From Oasisia sp. SBJ-2009 (lineage: Eukaryota > Annelida > Polychaeta > Sabellida > Siboglinidae), in NCBI GenBank assembly GCA_964017155.1, contig OZ024861.1, forward strand, positions 14,847,389 through 14,911,388: 64,000 bases of DNA, read 5' to 3'. Made by a program: the position numbers and the translations under genes. Position 1 is the first letter of the stretch. Every line of letters starts with the position of its first letter. Below are positions 34,228-47,692 of this stretch, in pieces. Below the pieces are notes generated by a model, which did not search any database, was not told the DNA's origin, and saw only the letters and a list, made by a program, of their open reading frames with translations.

Positions 34228-36471
34228 ATGTGCACGGTGTCTAACAAAATTGAAAACAGCAGGCTCAATGCTTACATATGTCCACATTCCTTCACCCCAC
34301 TGGCGTCAAAGACGCAAATCCCACCGCGATGCCGTCGAGATTACACTAAAGAAACTGGCATCTGTCGCCAGCATTCGGCTGCGCGGCAAAGTAATGGCGG
34401 CAAACCGGAAGACGCGCCACAACAATACCGTGACGTCACGACATTACGGCAGACGTGCCATTTTCGTTCCCGGCGACGTCAAATTTCAAGATGGCGACGC
34501 CTTTGATCTAAGCAAACTGGGGGGGGGGGAGGCGCTTTCTTCCACGTTTACTTCGTTCTTTCAATGTTTTACTTGCGCTAGCTTATTTCGCAATAAGGTA
34601 CACACATAGGACACCAGTTGTATTATGGTACGACGGCCTGTGCGACATTCGGGTACTTTTTATGCACGATGCAAGTCAATGTGCGTGGCGTATAACACCG
34701 ACTAGATTCAACAATGCCAGACTCTCTCCATTGATTTGTAGACCAAATATATCAGGCCTGCTGCGTCCGCGCGTATTAAAACCACTGCACTACCCTACCC
34801 GCGCCTCTTGTAATGAAGTTTCAAACCTAGGAGCAATTGAGGTTGGCTTGCATTCTGCGCAAGTTCCTAATTCTTGTCGGAAATGGAACAGAATATTCAT
34901 ATTCGTGTTCTCATTCACAGTACACTGTATATGGTGCATACCACTCTTCGATGAGTTGTCTCAAAGTCTCAAGCAGCTTTCCACCTATGCCTAGGCAAAT
35001 AGACGTTTGGACAGTATCTAATTTCACATTCGTACTGCTGAGCTTCAAACTACTACACTCAACGACAGAAGTTCCCTTCACTGTGTTGGCAATCTACTCT
35101 CTGCGATCTGGAACTCTAAAACGTCTTAACGGCGACGCCACGAGGGCTGTATGCAGGCTGCGCATAGATGTATCTGAAGCATTATATGCCATTCCATGCG
35201 ATAAAAGACGTTCGTTCGCATACAGTCTAGATTTACTCTGTAGTGTAATACGCTTTGTAGGACGTACAATGTGTGTAGCTAGCTCAACATCAATGATTAT
35301 ATGATGCGACCATTGCCTGTTAGTTGCTTTGTGGTTTCGTTTTCATATTGAACTGGCGACATGTCTGCTCTTTGGTTTCAGGTCTTCCTATTTGAGACCG
35401 ACGTGTGAGCGACACAGACCGTCTGAGAATGAGACGCGCGAGTAGTGATGAACCCCACGCATGTCTAGTATATCACTTCGTAGTTGTCTGGGTAGTTTGG
35501 AACAACCCTTGGTTTCTCGTATGGCTCTTCGCCATAGCTGTTATGTCTAGCCGTTGGCGTTACCTGTTTGTCGGCACAGCGCTCATGACACGGCCAAAGA
35601 GCTGGCCTGTTGGCACTGATCACTGTAGCATATGCTATTGTTTCCAAGGCAATGTAACAACATATGCATTCGAACTCCGTCACTACCTAGATACAAATCT
35701 GCGTGCCGTGATATGTGTGACTGCAATAAATATGGGTCTCAAAACATCGAATGATCTCTACACTTGTCTTTGAAGGAAGACATGTCAAATGCGTACCCTT
35801 GAGTTACACTATTGCAAAGAAAGAGGCACTTGTGTAGGTTGCCTTGGCATGCTGATTCCTAAGTATGCTGTTTCCAGTCGAGATGAATGCGTTGTGCTTG
35901 GTGTCATGACGGTCAAAGAATCATCTACTCACCTGTATTGAGTGGGTGTATGTGTACAAGCGATAATGTGTGTGGCATTCGCCGCGCGAATGGTGCTTAT
36001 GCATATCAGTTTTAATATACTTTCCGCGGTGCGATCCCGGCCTCTTACACAAGTTTCGTTTCATGTGCATTATTTTGCATCATATTTTGACATTGCGTAT
36101 CTTGAAATACATCATATAGCGTGAACAATAGCTCGATCAATCGTCTGAGAAAACGTTTCGATTGTGAGAACTGCAACATCAAAACTAATGTCCACTCGCA
36201 CTAGCTGTGATATATGTATCGATGTCATGCTATCGTTGATTTGATTCTCCCAGTGATCGGCCTACATTATCATCTACCTCAACATGTTATATAACAAAAA
36301 TAACTTGATAAAAACAACGCTTCACCCACTGTCGAATGACTGTTCCGCGTCGCCAATCTTCACATCATCGGGCCTGGTCGGTCAGTAATGCTGCCAGAAG
36401 TATTCGGCCACGTGTCGCTGTATCTTCACCGGGCGCAGACACCTGAGAAAAAACAATAAAACAGCGTTACA
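34228..36471 (+). repeat. Repeat unit U16
   Basis: 2244 bases, poly-G of 11 at 34519-34529, intact CRE. Diagnostic variants GATGCCGTCGAG near 34329, ACCGACTAG near 34697 and AAGTTCCTAA near 34861 are shared with U18. It ends with the same single-base deletion as U14. Confidence 0.97.
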
Positions 36472-38717
36472 ATGTGCACGGTGTCTAACAAAATTGAAAA
36501 CAGCAGGCTCAATGCTTGCATATGTCCACATTCCTTCACCCCACTGGCGTCAAAGACGCAAATCCCACCGCGATGCGGTCGATATTACACTAAAGAAACT
36601 GGCATCTGTCGCCAGCATTCGGCTGCGCGGCAAAGTAATGGCGGCAAACCGGAAGACGCGCCACAACAATACCGTGACGTCACGACATTACGGCAGACGT
36701 GCCATTTTCGTTCCCGGCGACGTCAAATTTCAAGATGGCGACGCCTTTGATCTAAGCAAACTGGGGGGGGTGGGAGGCGCTTTCTTCCACGTTTACTTCG
36801 TTCTTTCAATGTTTTACTTGCGCTAGCTTATTTCGCAATAAGGTACACACATAGGACTACAGTTGTATTATGGTACGACGGCCTGTGCGACATTCGGGTA
36901 CTTTTTATGCACGATGCAAGTCAACGTGCGTGGCGTGTAACACCGATTAGATTCAACAATGCCAGACTCTCTCCATTGATTTGTAGACCAAATATATCAG
37001 GCCTGCTGCATCCGCGCGTATTAAAACCACTGCACTACCCTACCCGCGCCTCTTGTAATGAAGTTTCAAACCTAGGAGCAATTGAGGTTGGCTTGCATTC
37101 TGCGCAAGTGCCTAATTCTTGTCGGAAATGGAACAGAATATTCATATTCGTGTTCTCATTCACAGTACACTGTATATGGTGCATACCACTCTTCGATGAG
37201 TTGTCTCAAAGTCTCAAGCAGCTTTCCACCTATGCCTAGGCAAATAGACGTTTGGACAGTATCTAATTTCACATTCGTACTGCTGAGCTTCAAACTACTA
37301 CACTCAACGACAGAAGTTCCCTTCACTGTGTTGGCAATCTACTCTCTGCGATCTGGAACTCTAAAACGTCTTAACGGCGACGCCACGAGGGCTGTATGCA
37401 GGTTGCGCATAGATGTATCTGAAGCATTATATGCCATTCCATGCGATAAAAGACGTTCGTTCGCATACAGTCTAGATTTTCTCTGTAGTGTAATACGCTT
37501 TGTAGGACGTACAATGTGTGTAGCTAGCTCAACATCAATGATTATATGATGCGACCATTGCCTGTTAGTTGCTTTGTGGTTTCGTTTTCATATTGAACTG
37601 GCGACATGTGTGCTCTTTGGTTTCAGGTCTTCCTATTTGAGACCGACGTGTGAGCGACACAGACCGTCTGAGAATGAGACGCGCGAGTAGTGATGAACCC
37701 CACGCATGTCTAGTATATCACTTCGTAGTTGTCTGGGTAGTTTGGAACAACCCTTGGTTTCTCGTATGGCTCTTCGCCATCGCTGTTATGTCTAGCCGTT
37801 GGCGTTACCTGTTTGTCGGCACAGCGCTCATGACACGGCCAAAGAGCTGGCCTGTTGGCACTGATCACTGTAGCATATGCTATTGTTTCCAAGGCAATGT
37901 AACAACATATGCATTCGAACTCCGTCACTACCTAGATACAAATCTGCGTGCCGTGATATGTGTGACTGCAATAAATATGGGTCTCAAAACATCGAATGAT
38001 CTCTACACTTGTCTTTGAAGGAAGACATGTCAAATGCGTACCCTTGAGTTACACTATTGCAAAGAAAGAGGCACTTGTGTAGGTTGCCTTGGCATGCTGA
38101 TTCCTAAGTATGCTGTTTCCAGTCGAGATGAATGCGTTGTGCTTGGTGTCATGACGGTCAAAGAATCATCTACTCACCTGTATTGAGTGGGTGTATGTGT
38201 ACAAGCGATAATGTGTGTGGCATTCGCCGCGCGAATGGTGCTTATGCATATCAGTTTTAATATACTTTCCGCGGTGCGATCCCGGCCTCTTACACAAGTT
38301 TCGTTTCATGTGCATTATTTTGCATCATATTTTGACATTGCGTATCTTGAAATACATCATATAGCGTGAACAATAGCTCGATCAATCGTCTGAGTAAAAC
38401 GTTTCGATTGTGAGAACTGCAACATCAAAACTAATGTCCACTCGCACTAGCTGTGATATATGTATCGATGTCATGCTATCGTTGATTTGATTCTCCCAGT
38501 GATCGGCCTACATTATCATCTACCTCAACATGTTATATAACAAAAATAACTTGATAAAAACAACGCTTCACCCACTGTCGAATGACTGTTCCGCGTCGCC
38601 AATCTTCACATCATCGGGCCTGGTCGGTCAGTAATGCTGCCAGAAGTATTCGGCCACGTGTCGCTGTATCTTCACCGGGCGCAGACACCTGAGAAAAAAC
38701 AATAAAACAGCGTTACA
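36472..38717 (+). repeat. Repeat unit U17 (interrupted poly-G)
   Basis: 2246 bases. The G tract is split by a T at 36771 (8 G, T, 3 G). Otherwise nearly identical to U15. Intact CRE. Confidence 0.97.
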
Positions 38718-40961
38718 ATGTGCACGGTGTCTAACAAAATTGAAAACAGCAGGCTCAATGCTTACATATGTCCACATTCCTTCACCCCACTGGCGTCAAA
38801 GACGCAAATCCCACCGCGATGCCGTCGAGATTACACTAAAGAAACTGGCATCTGTCGCCAGCATTCGGCTGCGCGGCAAAGTAATGGCGGCAAACCGGAA
38901 GACGCGCCACAACAATACCGTGACGTCACGACATTACGGCAGACGTGCCATTTTCGTTCCCGGCGACGTCAAATTTCAAGATGGCGACGCCTTTGATCTA
39001 AGCAAACTGGGGGGGGGGAGGCGCTTTCTTCCACGTTTACTTCGTTCTTTCAATGTTTTACTTGCGCTAGCTTATTTCGCAATAAGGTACACACATAGGA
39101 CACCAGTTGTATTATGGTACGACGGCCTGTGCGACATTCGGGTACTTTTTATGCACGATGCAAGTCAATGTGCGTGGCGTATAACACCGACTAGATTCAA
39201 CAATGCCAGACTCTCTCCATTGATTTGTAGACCAAATATATCAGGCCTGCTGCGTCCGCGCGTATTAAAACCACTGCACTACCCTACCCGCGCCTCTTGT
39301 AATGAAGTTTCAAACCTAGGAGCAATTGAGGTTGGCTTGCATTCTGCGCAAGTTCCTAATTCTTGTCGGAAATGGAACAGAATATTCATATTCGTGTTCT
39401 CATTCACAGTACACTGTATATGGTGCATACCACTCTTCGATGAGTTGTCTCAAAGTCTCAAGCAGCTTTCCACCTATGCCTAGGCAAATAGACGTTTGGA
39501 CAGTATCTAATTTCACATTCGTACTGCTGAGCTTCAAACTACTACACTCAACGACAGAAGTTCCCTTCACTGTGTTGGCAATCTACTCTCTGCGATCTGG
39601 AACTCTAAAACGTCTTAACGGCGACGCCACGAGGGCTGTATGCAGGCTGCGCATAGATGTATCTGAAGCATTATATGCCATTCCATGCGATAAAAGACGT
39701 TCGTTCGCATACAGTCTAGATTTACTCTGTAGTGTAATACGCTTTGTAGGACGTACAATGTGTGTAGCTAGCTCAACATCAATGATTATATGATGCGACC
39801 ATTGCCTGTTAGTTGCTTTGTGGTTTCGTTTTCATATTGAACTGGCGACATGTCTGCTCTTTGGTTTCAGGTCTTCCTATTTGAGACCGACGTGTGAGCG
39901 ACACAGACCGTCTGAGAATGAGACGCGCGAGTAGTGATGAACCCCACGCATGTCTAGTATATCACTTCGTAGTTGTCTGGGTAGTTTGGAACAACCCTTG
40001 GTTTCTCGTATGTCTCTTCGCCATCGCTGTTATGTCTAGCCGTTGGCGTTACCTGTTTGTCGGCACAGCGCTCATGACACGGCCAAAGAGCTGGCCTGTT
40101 GGCACTGATCACTGTAGCATATGCTATTGTTTCCAAGGCAATGTAACAACATATGCATTCGAACTCCGTCACTACCTAGATACAAATCTGCGTGCCGAGA
40201 TATGTGTGACTGCAATAAATATGGGTCTCAAAACATCGAATGATCTCTACACTTGTCTTTGAAGGAAGACATGTCAAATGCGTACCCTTGAGTTACACTA
40301 TTGCAAAGAAAGAGGCACTTGTGTAGGTTGCCTTGGCATGCTGATTCCTAAGTATGCTGTTTCCAGTCGAGATGAATGCGTTGTGCTTGGTGTCATGATG
40401 GTCAAAGAATCATCTACTCACCTGTATTGAGTGGGTGTATGTGTACAAGCGATAATGTGTGTGGCATTCGCCGCGCGAATGGTGCTTATGCATATCAGTT
40501 TTAATATACTTTCCGCGGTGCGATCCCGGCCTCTTACACAAATTTCGTTTCATGTGCATTATTTTGCATCATATTTTGACATTGCGTATCTTGAAATACA
40601 TCATATAGCCTGAACAATAGCTCGATCAATCGTCTGAGTAAAACGTTTCGATTGTGAGAACTGCAACATCAAAACTAATGTCCACTCGCACTAGCTGTGA
40701 TATATGTATCGATGTCATGCTATCGTTGATTTGATTATCCCAGTGATCGGCCTACATTATCATCTACCTCAACATGTTATATAAAAAAAATAACTTGATA
40801 AAAACAACGCTTCACCCACTGTCGAATGACTGTTCCGCGTCGCCAATCTTCACATCATCGGGCCTGGTCGGTCAGTAGTGCTGCCAGAAGTATTCGGCCA
40901 CGTGTCGCTGTATCTTCACCGGGCGCAGACACCTGAGAAAAAACAATAAAACAGCGTTACA
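38718..40961 (+). repeat. Repeat unit U18
   Basis: 2244 bases, poly-G of 10 at 39009-39018, intact CRE. The left half matches U16. The right half carries GTATGTCTC near 40009 and CATGATGGTC near 40395, shared with U20. The G length gives a 247-codon plus frame. Confidence 0.97.
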
Positions 40962-43204
40962 ATGTGCACGGTGTCTAACAAAATTGAAAACAGCAGGCTC
41001 AATGCTTACATATGTCCACATTCCTTCACCCCACTGGCGTCAAAGACGCAAATCCCACCGCGATGCGATCGAGATTACACTAAAGAAACTGGCATCTGTC
41101 GCCAGCATTCGGCTGCGCGGCAAAGTAATGGCGGCAAACCGGAAGACGCGCCACAACAATACCGTGACGTCACGACATTACGGCAGACGTGCCATTTTCG
41201 TTCCCGGCGACGTCAAATTTCAAGATGGCGACGCCTTTGATCTAAGCAAACTGGGGGGGGGAGGCGCTTTCTTCCACGTTTACTTCGTTCTTTCAATGTT
41301 TTACTTGCGCTAGCTTATTTCGCAATAAGGTACACACATAGGACTACAGTTGTATTATGGTACGACGTCCTGTGCGACATTCGGGTACTTTTTATTCACG
41401 ATGCAAATCAATGTGCATGGCGTATAACACCGATTAGATTCAACAATGCCAGACTCTCTCCATTGATTTTTAGACCAAATATATCAGGCCTGCTGCGTCC
41501 GCGCGTATTAAAACCACTGCACTACCATACCCGCGCCTCTTGTAAAGAAGTTTCAAACCTAGGAGCAATTGAGGTTGGCTTGCATTCTGCGCAAGTGCCT
41601 AATTCTTGTCGGAAATGGAACAGAATATTCATATTCGTGTTCTCATTCACAGTACACTGTATATGGTGCATACCACTCTTCGATGAGTTGTCTCAAAGTC
41701 TCAAGCAGCTTTCCACCTATGCCTAGGCAAATAGACGTTTGGACAGTATCTAATTTCACATTCGTACTGCTGAGCTTCAAACTACTACACTCAACGACAG
41801 AAGTTCCCTTCACTGTGTTGGCAATCTACTCTCTGCGATCTGGAACTCTAAAACGTCTTAACGGCGACGCCACGAGGGCTGTATGCAGGCTGCGCATAGA
41901 TGTATCTGAAGCATTATATGCCATTCCATGCGATAAAAGACGTTCGTTCGCATACAGTCTAGATTTACTCTGTAGTGTAATACGCTTTGTAGGACGTACA
42001 ATGTGTGTAGCTAGCTCAACATCAATGATTATATGATGCGACCATTGCCTGTTAGTTGCTTTGTGGTTTCGTTTTCATATTGAACTGGCGACATGTCTGC
42101 TCTTTGGTTTCAGGTCTTCCTATTTGAGACCGACGTGTGAGCGACACAGACCGTCTGAGAATGAGACGCGCGAGTAGTGATGAACCCCACGCATGTCTAG
42201 TATATCACTTCGTAGTTGTCTGGGTAGTTTGGAACAACCCTTGGTTTCTCGTATGGCTCTTCGCCATCGCTGTTATGTCTAGCCGTTGGCGTTACCTGTT
42301 TGTCGGCACAGCGCTCATGACACGGCCAAAGAGCTGGCCTGTTGGCACTGATCACTGTAGCATATGCTATTGTTTCCAAGGCAATGTAACAACATATGCA
42401 TTCGAACTCCGTCACTACCTAGATACAAATCTGCGTGCCGTGATATGTGTGACTGCAATAAATATGGGTCTCAAAACATCGAATGATCTCTACACTTGTC
42501 TTTGAAGGAAGACATGTCAAATGCGTACCCTTGAGTTACACTATTGCAAAGAAAGAGGCACTTGTGTAGGTTGCCTTGGCATGCTGATTCCTAAGTATGC
42601 TGTTTCCAGTCGAGATGAATGCGTTGTGCTTGGTGTCATGACGGTCAAAGAATCATCTACTCACCTGTATTGAGTGGGTGTATGTGTACAAGCGATAATG
42701 TGTGTGGCATTCGCCGCGCGAATGGTGCTTATGCATATCAGTTTTAATATACTTTCCGCGGTGCGATCCCGGCCTCTTACACAAGTTTCGTTTCATGTGC
42801 ATTATTTTGCATCATATTTTGACATTGCGTATCTTGAAATACATCATATAGCGTGAACAATAGCTCGATCAATCGTCTGAGTAAAACGTTTCGATTGTGA
42901 GAACTGCAACATCAAAACTAATGTCCACTCGCACTAGCTGTGATATATGTATCGATGTCATGCTATCGTTGATTTGATTCTCCCAGTGATCGGCCTACAT
43001 TATCATCTACCTCAACATGTTATATAACAAAAATAACTTGATAAAAACAACGCTTCACCCACTGTCGAATGACTGTTCCGCGTCGCCAATCTTCACATCA
43101 TCGGGCCTGGTCGGTCAGTAATGCTGCCAGAAGTATTCGGCCACGTGTCGCTGTATCTTCACCGGGCGCAGACACCTGAGAAAAAACAATAAAACAGCGT
43201 TACA
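40962..43204 (+). repeat. Repeat unit U19
   Basis: 2243 bases, poly-G of 9 at 41253-41261, intact CRE. It shares with U21 the variants TTTATTCACG near 41391, which removes the ATG of the 110-codon plus frame, CCATACCCG near 41525 and GTAAAGAAG near 41542. Confidence 0.97.
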
Positions 43205-45449
43205 ATGTGCACGGTGTCTAACAAAATTGAAAACAGCAGGCTCAATGCTTACATATGTCCACATTCCTTCACCCCACTGGCGTCAAAGACGCAAATCCCA
43301 CCGCGATGCGGTCGAGATTACACTAAAGAAACTGGCCTCTGTCGCCAGCATTCGGCTGCGCGGCAAAGTAATGGCGGCAAACCGGAAGACGCGCCACAAC
43401 AATACCGTGACGTCACGACATTACGGCAGACGTGTCATTTTCGTTCCCGGCGACGTCAAATTTCAAGATGGCGACGCCTTTGATCTAAGCAAACTGGGGG
43501 GGGGGGAGGCGCTTTCTTCCACGTTTACTTCGTTCTTTCAATGTTTTACTTGCGCTAGCTTATTTCGCAATAAGGTACACACATAGGACACCAGTTGTAT
43601 TATGGTACGACGGCCTGTGCGACATTCGGGTACTTTTTATGCACGATGCAAGTCAATGTGCGTGGCGTATAACACCGACTAGATTCAACAATGCCAGACT
43701 CTCTCCATTGATTTGTAGACCAAATATATCAGGCCTGCTGCGTCCGCGCGTATTAAAACCACTGCACTACCCTACCCGCGCCTCTTGTAATGAAGTTTCA
43801 AACCTAGGAGCAATTGAGGTTGGCTTGCATTCTGCGCAAGTTCCTAATTCTTGTCGGAAATGGAACAGAATATTCATATTCGTGTTCTCATTCACAGTAC
43901 ACTGTATATGGTGCATACCACTCTTCGATGAGTTGTCTCAAAGTCTCAAGCAGCTTTCCACCTATGCCTAGGCAAATAGACGTTTGGACAGTATCTAATT
44001 TCACATTCGTACTGCTGAGCTTCAAACTACTACACTCAACGACAGAAGTTCCCTTCACTGTGTTGGCAATCTACTCTCTGCGATCTGGAACTCTAAAACG
44101 TCTTAACGGCGACGCCACGAGGGCTGTATGCAGGCTGCGCATAGATGTATCTGAAGCATTATATGCCATTCCATGCGATAAAAGACGTTCGTTCGCATAC
44201 AGTCTAGATTTACTCTGTAGTGTAATACGCTTTGTAGGACGTACAATGTGTGTAGCTAGCTCAACATCAATGATTATATGATGCGACCATTGCCTGTTAG
44301 TTGCTTTGTGGTTTCGTTTTCATATTGAACTGGCGACATGTCTGCTCTTTGGTTTCAGGTCTTCCTATTTGAGACCGACGTGTGAGCGACACAGACCGTC
44401 TGAGAATGAGACGCGCGAGTAGTGATGAACCCCACGCATGTCTAGTATATCACTTCGTAGTTGTCTGGGTAGTTTGGAACAACCCTTGGTTTCTCGTATG
44501 TCTCTTCGCCATCGCTGTTATGTCTAGCCGTTGGCGTTACCTGTTTGTCGGCACAGCGCTCATGACACGGCCAAAGAGCTGGCCTGTTGGCACTGATCAC
44601 TGTAGCATATGCTATTGTTTCCAAGGCAATGTAACAACATATGCATTCGAACTCCGTCACTACCTAGATACAAATCTGCGTGCCGAGATATGTGTGACTG
44701 CAATAAATATGGGTCTCAAAACATCGAATGATCTCTACACTTGTCTTTGAAGGAAGACATGTCAAATGCGTACCCTTGAGTTACACTATTGCAAAGAAAG
44801 AGGCACTTGTGTAGGTTGCCTTGGCATGCTGATTCCTAAGTATGCTGTTTCCAGTCGAGATGAATGCGTTGTGCTTGGTGTCATGATGGTCAAAGAATCA
44901 TCTACTCACCTGTATTGAGTGGGTGTATGTGTACAAGCGATAATGTGTGTGGCATTCGCCGCGCGAATGGTGCTTATGCATATCAGTTTTAATATACTTT
45001 CCGCGGTGCGATCCCGGCCTCTTACACAAATTTCGTTTCATGTGCATTATTTTGCATCATATTTTGACATTGCGTATCTTGAAATACATCATATAGCCTG
45101 AACAATAGCTCGATCAATCGTCTGAGTAAAACGTTTCGATTGTGAGAACTGCAACATCAAAACTAATGTCCACTCGCACTAGCTGTGATATATGTATCGA
45201 TGTCATGCTATCGTTGATTTGATTATCCCAGTGATCGGCCTACATTATCATCTACCTCAACATGTTATATAAAAAAAATAACTTGATAAAAACAACGCTT
45301 CACCCACTGTCGAATGACTGTTCCGCGTCGCCAATCTTCACATCATCGGGCCTGGTCGGTCAGTAGTGCTGCCAGAAGTATTCGGCCACGTGTCGCTGTA
45401 TCTTCACCGGGCGCAGACACCTGAGAAAAAACAATAAAACAGCGTTACA
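43205..45449 (+). repeat. Repeat unit U20
   Basis: 2245 bases, poly-G of 11 at 43496-43506, intact CRE. Its right half duplicates U18. GGCCTCTGTCG near 43335 is shared with U21 and U22, and GTGTCATTTTC near 43432 with U22, U23, U26 and U27. Confidence 0.97.
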
Positions 45450-47692
45450 ATGTGCACGGTGTCTAACAAAATTGAAAACAGCAGGCTCAATGCTTACATA
45501 TGTCCACATTCCTTCACCCCACTGGCGTCAAAGACGCAAATCCCACCGCGATGCGGTCGAGATTACACTAAAGAAACTGGCCTCTGTCGCCAGCATTCGG
45601 CTGCGCGGCAAAGTAATGGCGGCAAACCGGAAGACGCGCCACAACAATACCGTGACGTCACGACATTACGGCAGACGTGCCATTTTCGTTCCCGGCGACG
45701 TCAAATTTCAAGATGGCGACGCCTTTGATCTAAGCAAACTGGGGGGGGGAGGCGCTTTCTTCCACGTTTACTTCGTTCTTTCAATGTTTTACTTGCGCTA
45801 GCTTATTTCGCAATAAGGTACACACATAGGACTACAGTTGTATTATGGTACGACGTCCTGTGCGACATTCGGGTACTTTTTATTCACGATGCAAATCAAT
45901 GTGCATGGCGTATAACACCGATTAGATTCAACAATGCCAGACTCTCTCCATTGATTTTTAGACCAAATATATCAGGCCTGCTGCGTCCGCGCGTATTAAA
46001 ACCACTGCACTACCATACCCGCGCCTCTTGTAAAGAAGTTTCAAACCTAGGAGCAATTGAGGTTGGCTTGCATTCTGCGCAAGTGCCTAATTCTTGTCGG
46101 AAATGGAACAGAATATTCATATTCGTGTTCTCATTCACAGTACACTGTATATGGTGCATACCACTCTTCGATGAGTTGTCTCAAAGTCTCAAGCAGCTTT
46201 CCACCTATGCCTAGGCAAATAGACGTTTGGACAGTATCTAATTTCACATTCGTACTGCTGAGCTTCAAACTACTACACTCAACGACAGAAGTTCCCTTCA
46301 CTGTGTTGGCAATCTACTCTCTGCGATCTGGAACTCTAAAACGTCTTAACGGCGACGCCACGAGGGCTGTATGCAGGCTGCGCATAGATGTATCTGAAGC
46401 ATTATATGCCATTCCATGCGATAAAAGACGTTCGTTCGCATACAGTCTAGATTTACTCTGTAGTGTAATACGCTTTGTAGGACGTACAATGTGTGTAGCT
46501 AGCTCAACATCAATGATTATATGATGCGACCATTGCCTGTTAGTTGCTTTGTGGTTTCGTTTTCATATTGAACTGGCGACATGTCTGCTCTTTGGTTTCA
46601 GGTCTTCCTATTTGAGACCGACGTGTGAGCGACACAGACCGTCTGAGAATGAGACGCGCGAGTAGTGATGAACCCCACGCATGTCTAGTATATCACTTCG
46701 TAGTTGTCTGGGTAGTTTGGAACAACCCTTGGTTTCTCGTATGGCTCTTCGCCATCGCTGTTATGTCTAGCCGTTGGCGTTACCTGTTTGTCGGCACAGC
46801 GCTCATGACACGGCCAAAGAGCTGGCCTGTTGGCACTGATCACTGTAGCATATGCTATTGTTTCCAAGGCAATGTAACAACATATGCATTCGAACTCCGT
46901 CACTACCTAGATACAAATCTGCGTGCCGTGATATGTGTGACTGCAATAAATATGGGTCTCAAAACATCGAATGATCTCTACACTTGTCTTTGAAGGAAGA
47001 CATGTCAAATGCGTACCCTTGAGTTACACTATTGCAAAGAAAGAGGCACTTGTGTAGGTTGCCTTGGCATGCTGATTCCTAAGTATGCTGTTTCCAGTCG
47101 AGATGAATGCGTTGTGCTTGGTGTCATGACGGTCAAAGAATCATCTACTCACCTGTATTGAGTGGGTGTATGTGTACAAGCGATAATGTGTGTGGCATTC
47201 GCCGCGCGAATGGTGCTTATGCATATCAGTTTTAATATACTTTCCGCGGTGCGATCCCGGCCTCTTACACAAGTTTCGTTTCATGTGCATTATTTTGCAT
47301 CATATTTTGACATTGCGTATCTTGAAATACATCATATAGCGTGAACAATAGCTCGATCAATCGTCTGAGTAAAACGTTTCGATTGTGAGAACTGCAACAT
47401 CAAAACTAATGTCCACTCGCACTAGCTGTGATATATGTATCGATGTCATGCTATCGTTGATTTGATTCTCCCAGTGATCGGCCTACATTATCATCTACCT
47501 CAACATGTTATATAACAAAAATAACTTGATAAAAACAACGCTTCACCCACTGTCGAATGACTGTTCCGCGTCGCCAATCTTCACATCATCGGGCCTGGTC
47601 GGTCAGTAATGCTGCCAGAAGTATTCGGCCACGTGTCGCTGTATCTTCACCGGGCGCAGACACCTGAGAAAAAACAATAAAACAGCGTTACA
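45450..47692 (+). repeat. Repeat unit U21
   Basis: 2243 bases, poly-G of 9 at 45741-45749, intact CRE. Near duplicate of U19 at a distance of 4488 bases, including loss of the 110-codon frame's ATG. Confidence 0.97.
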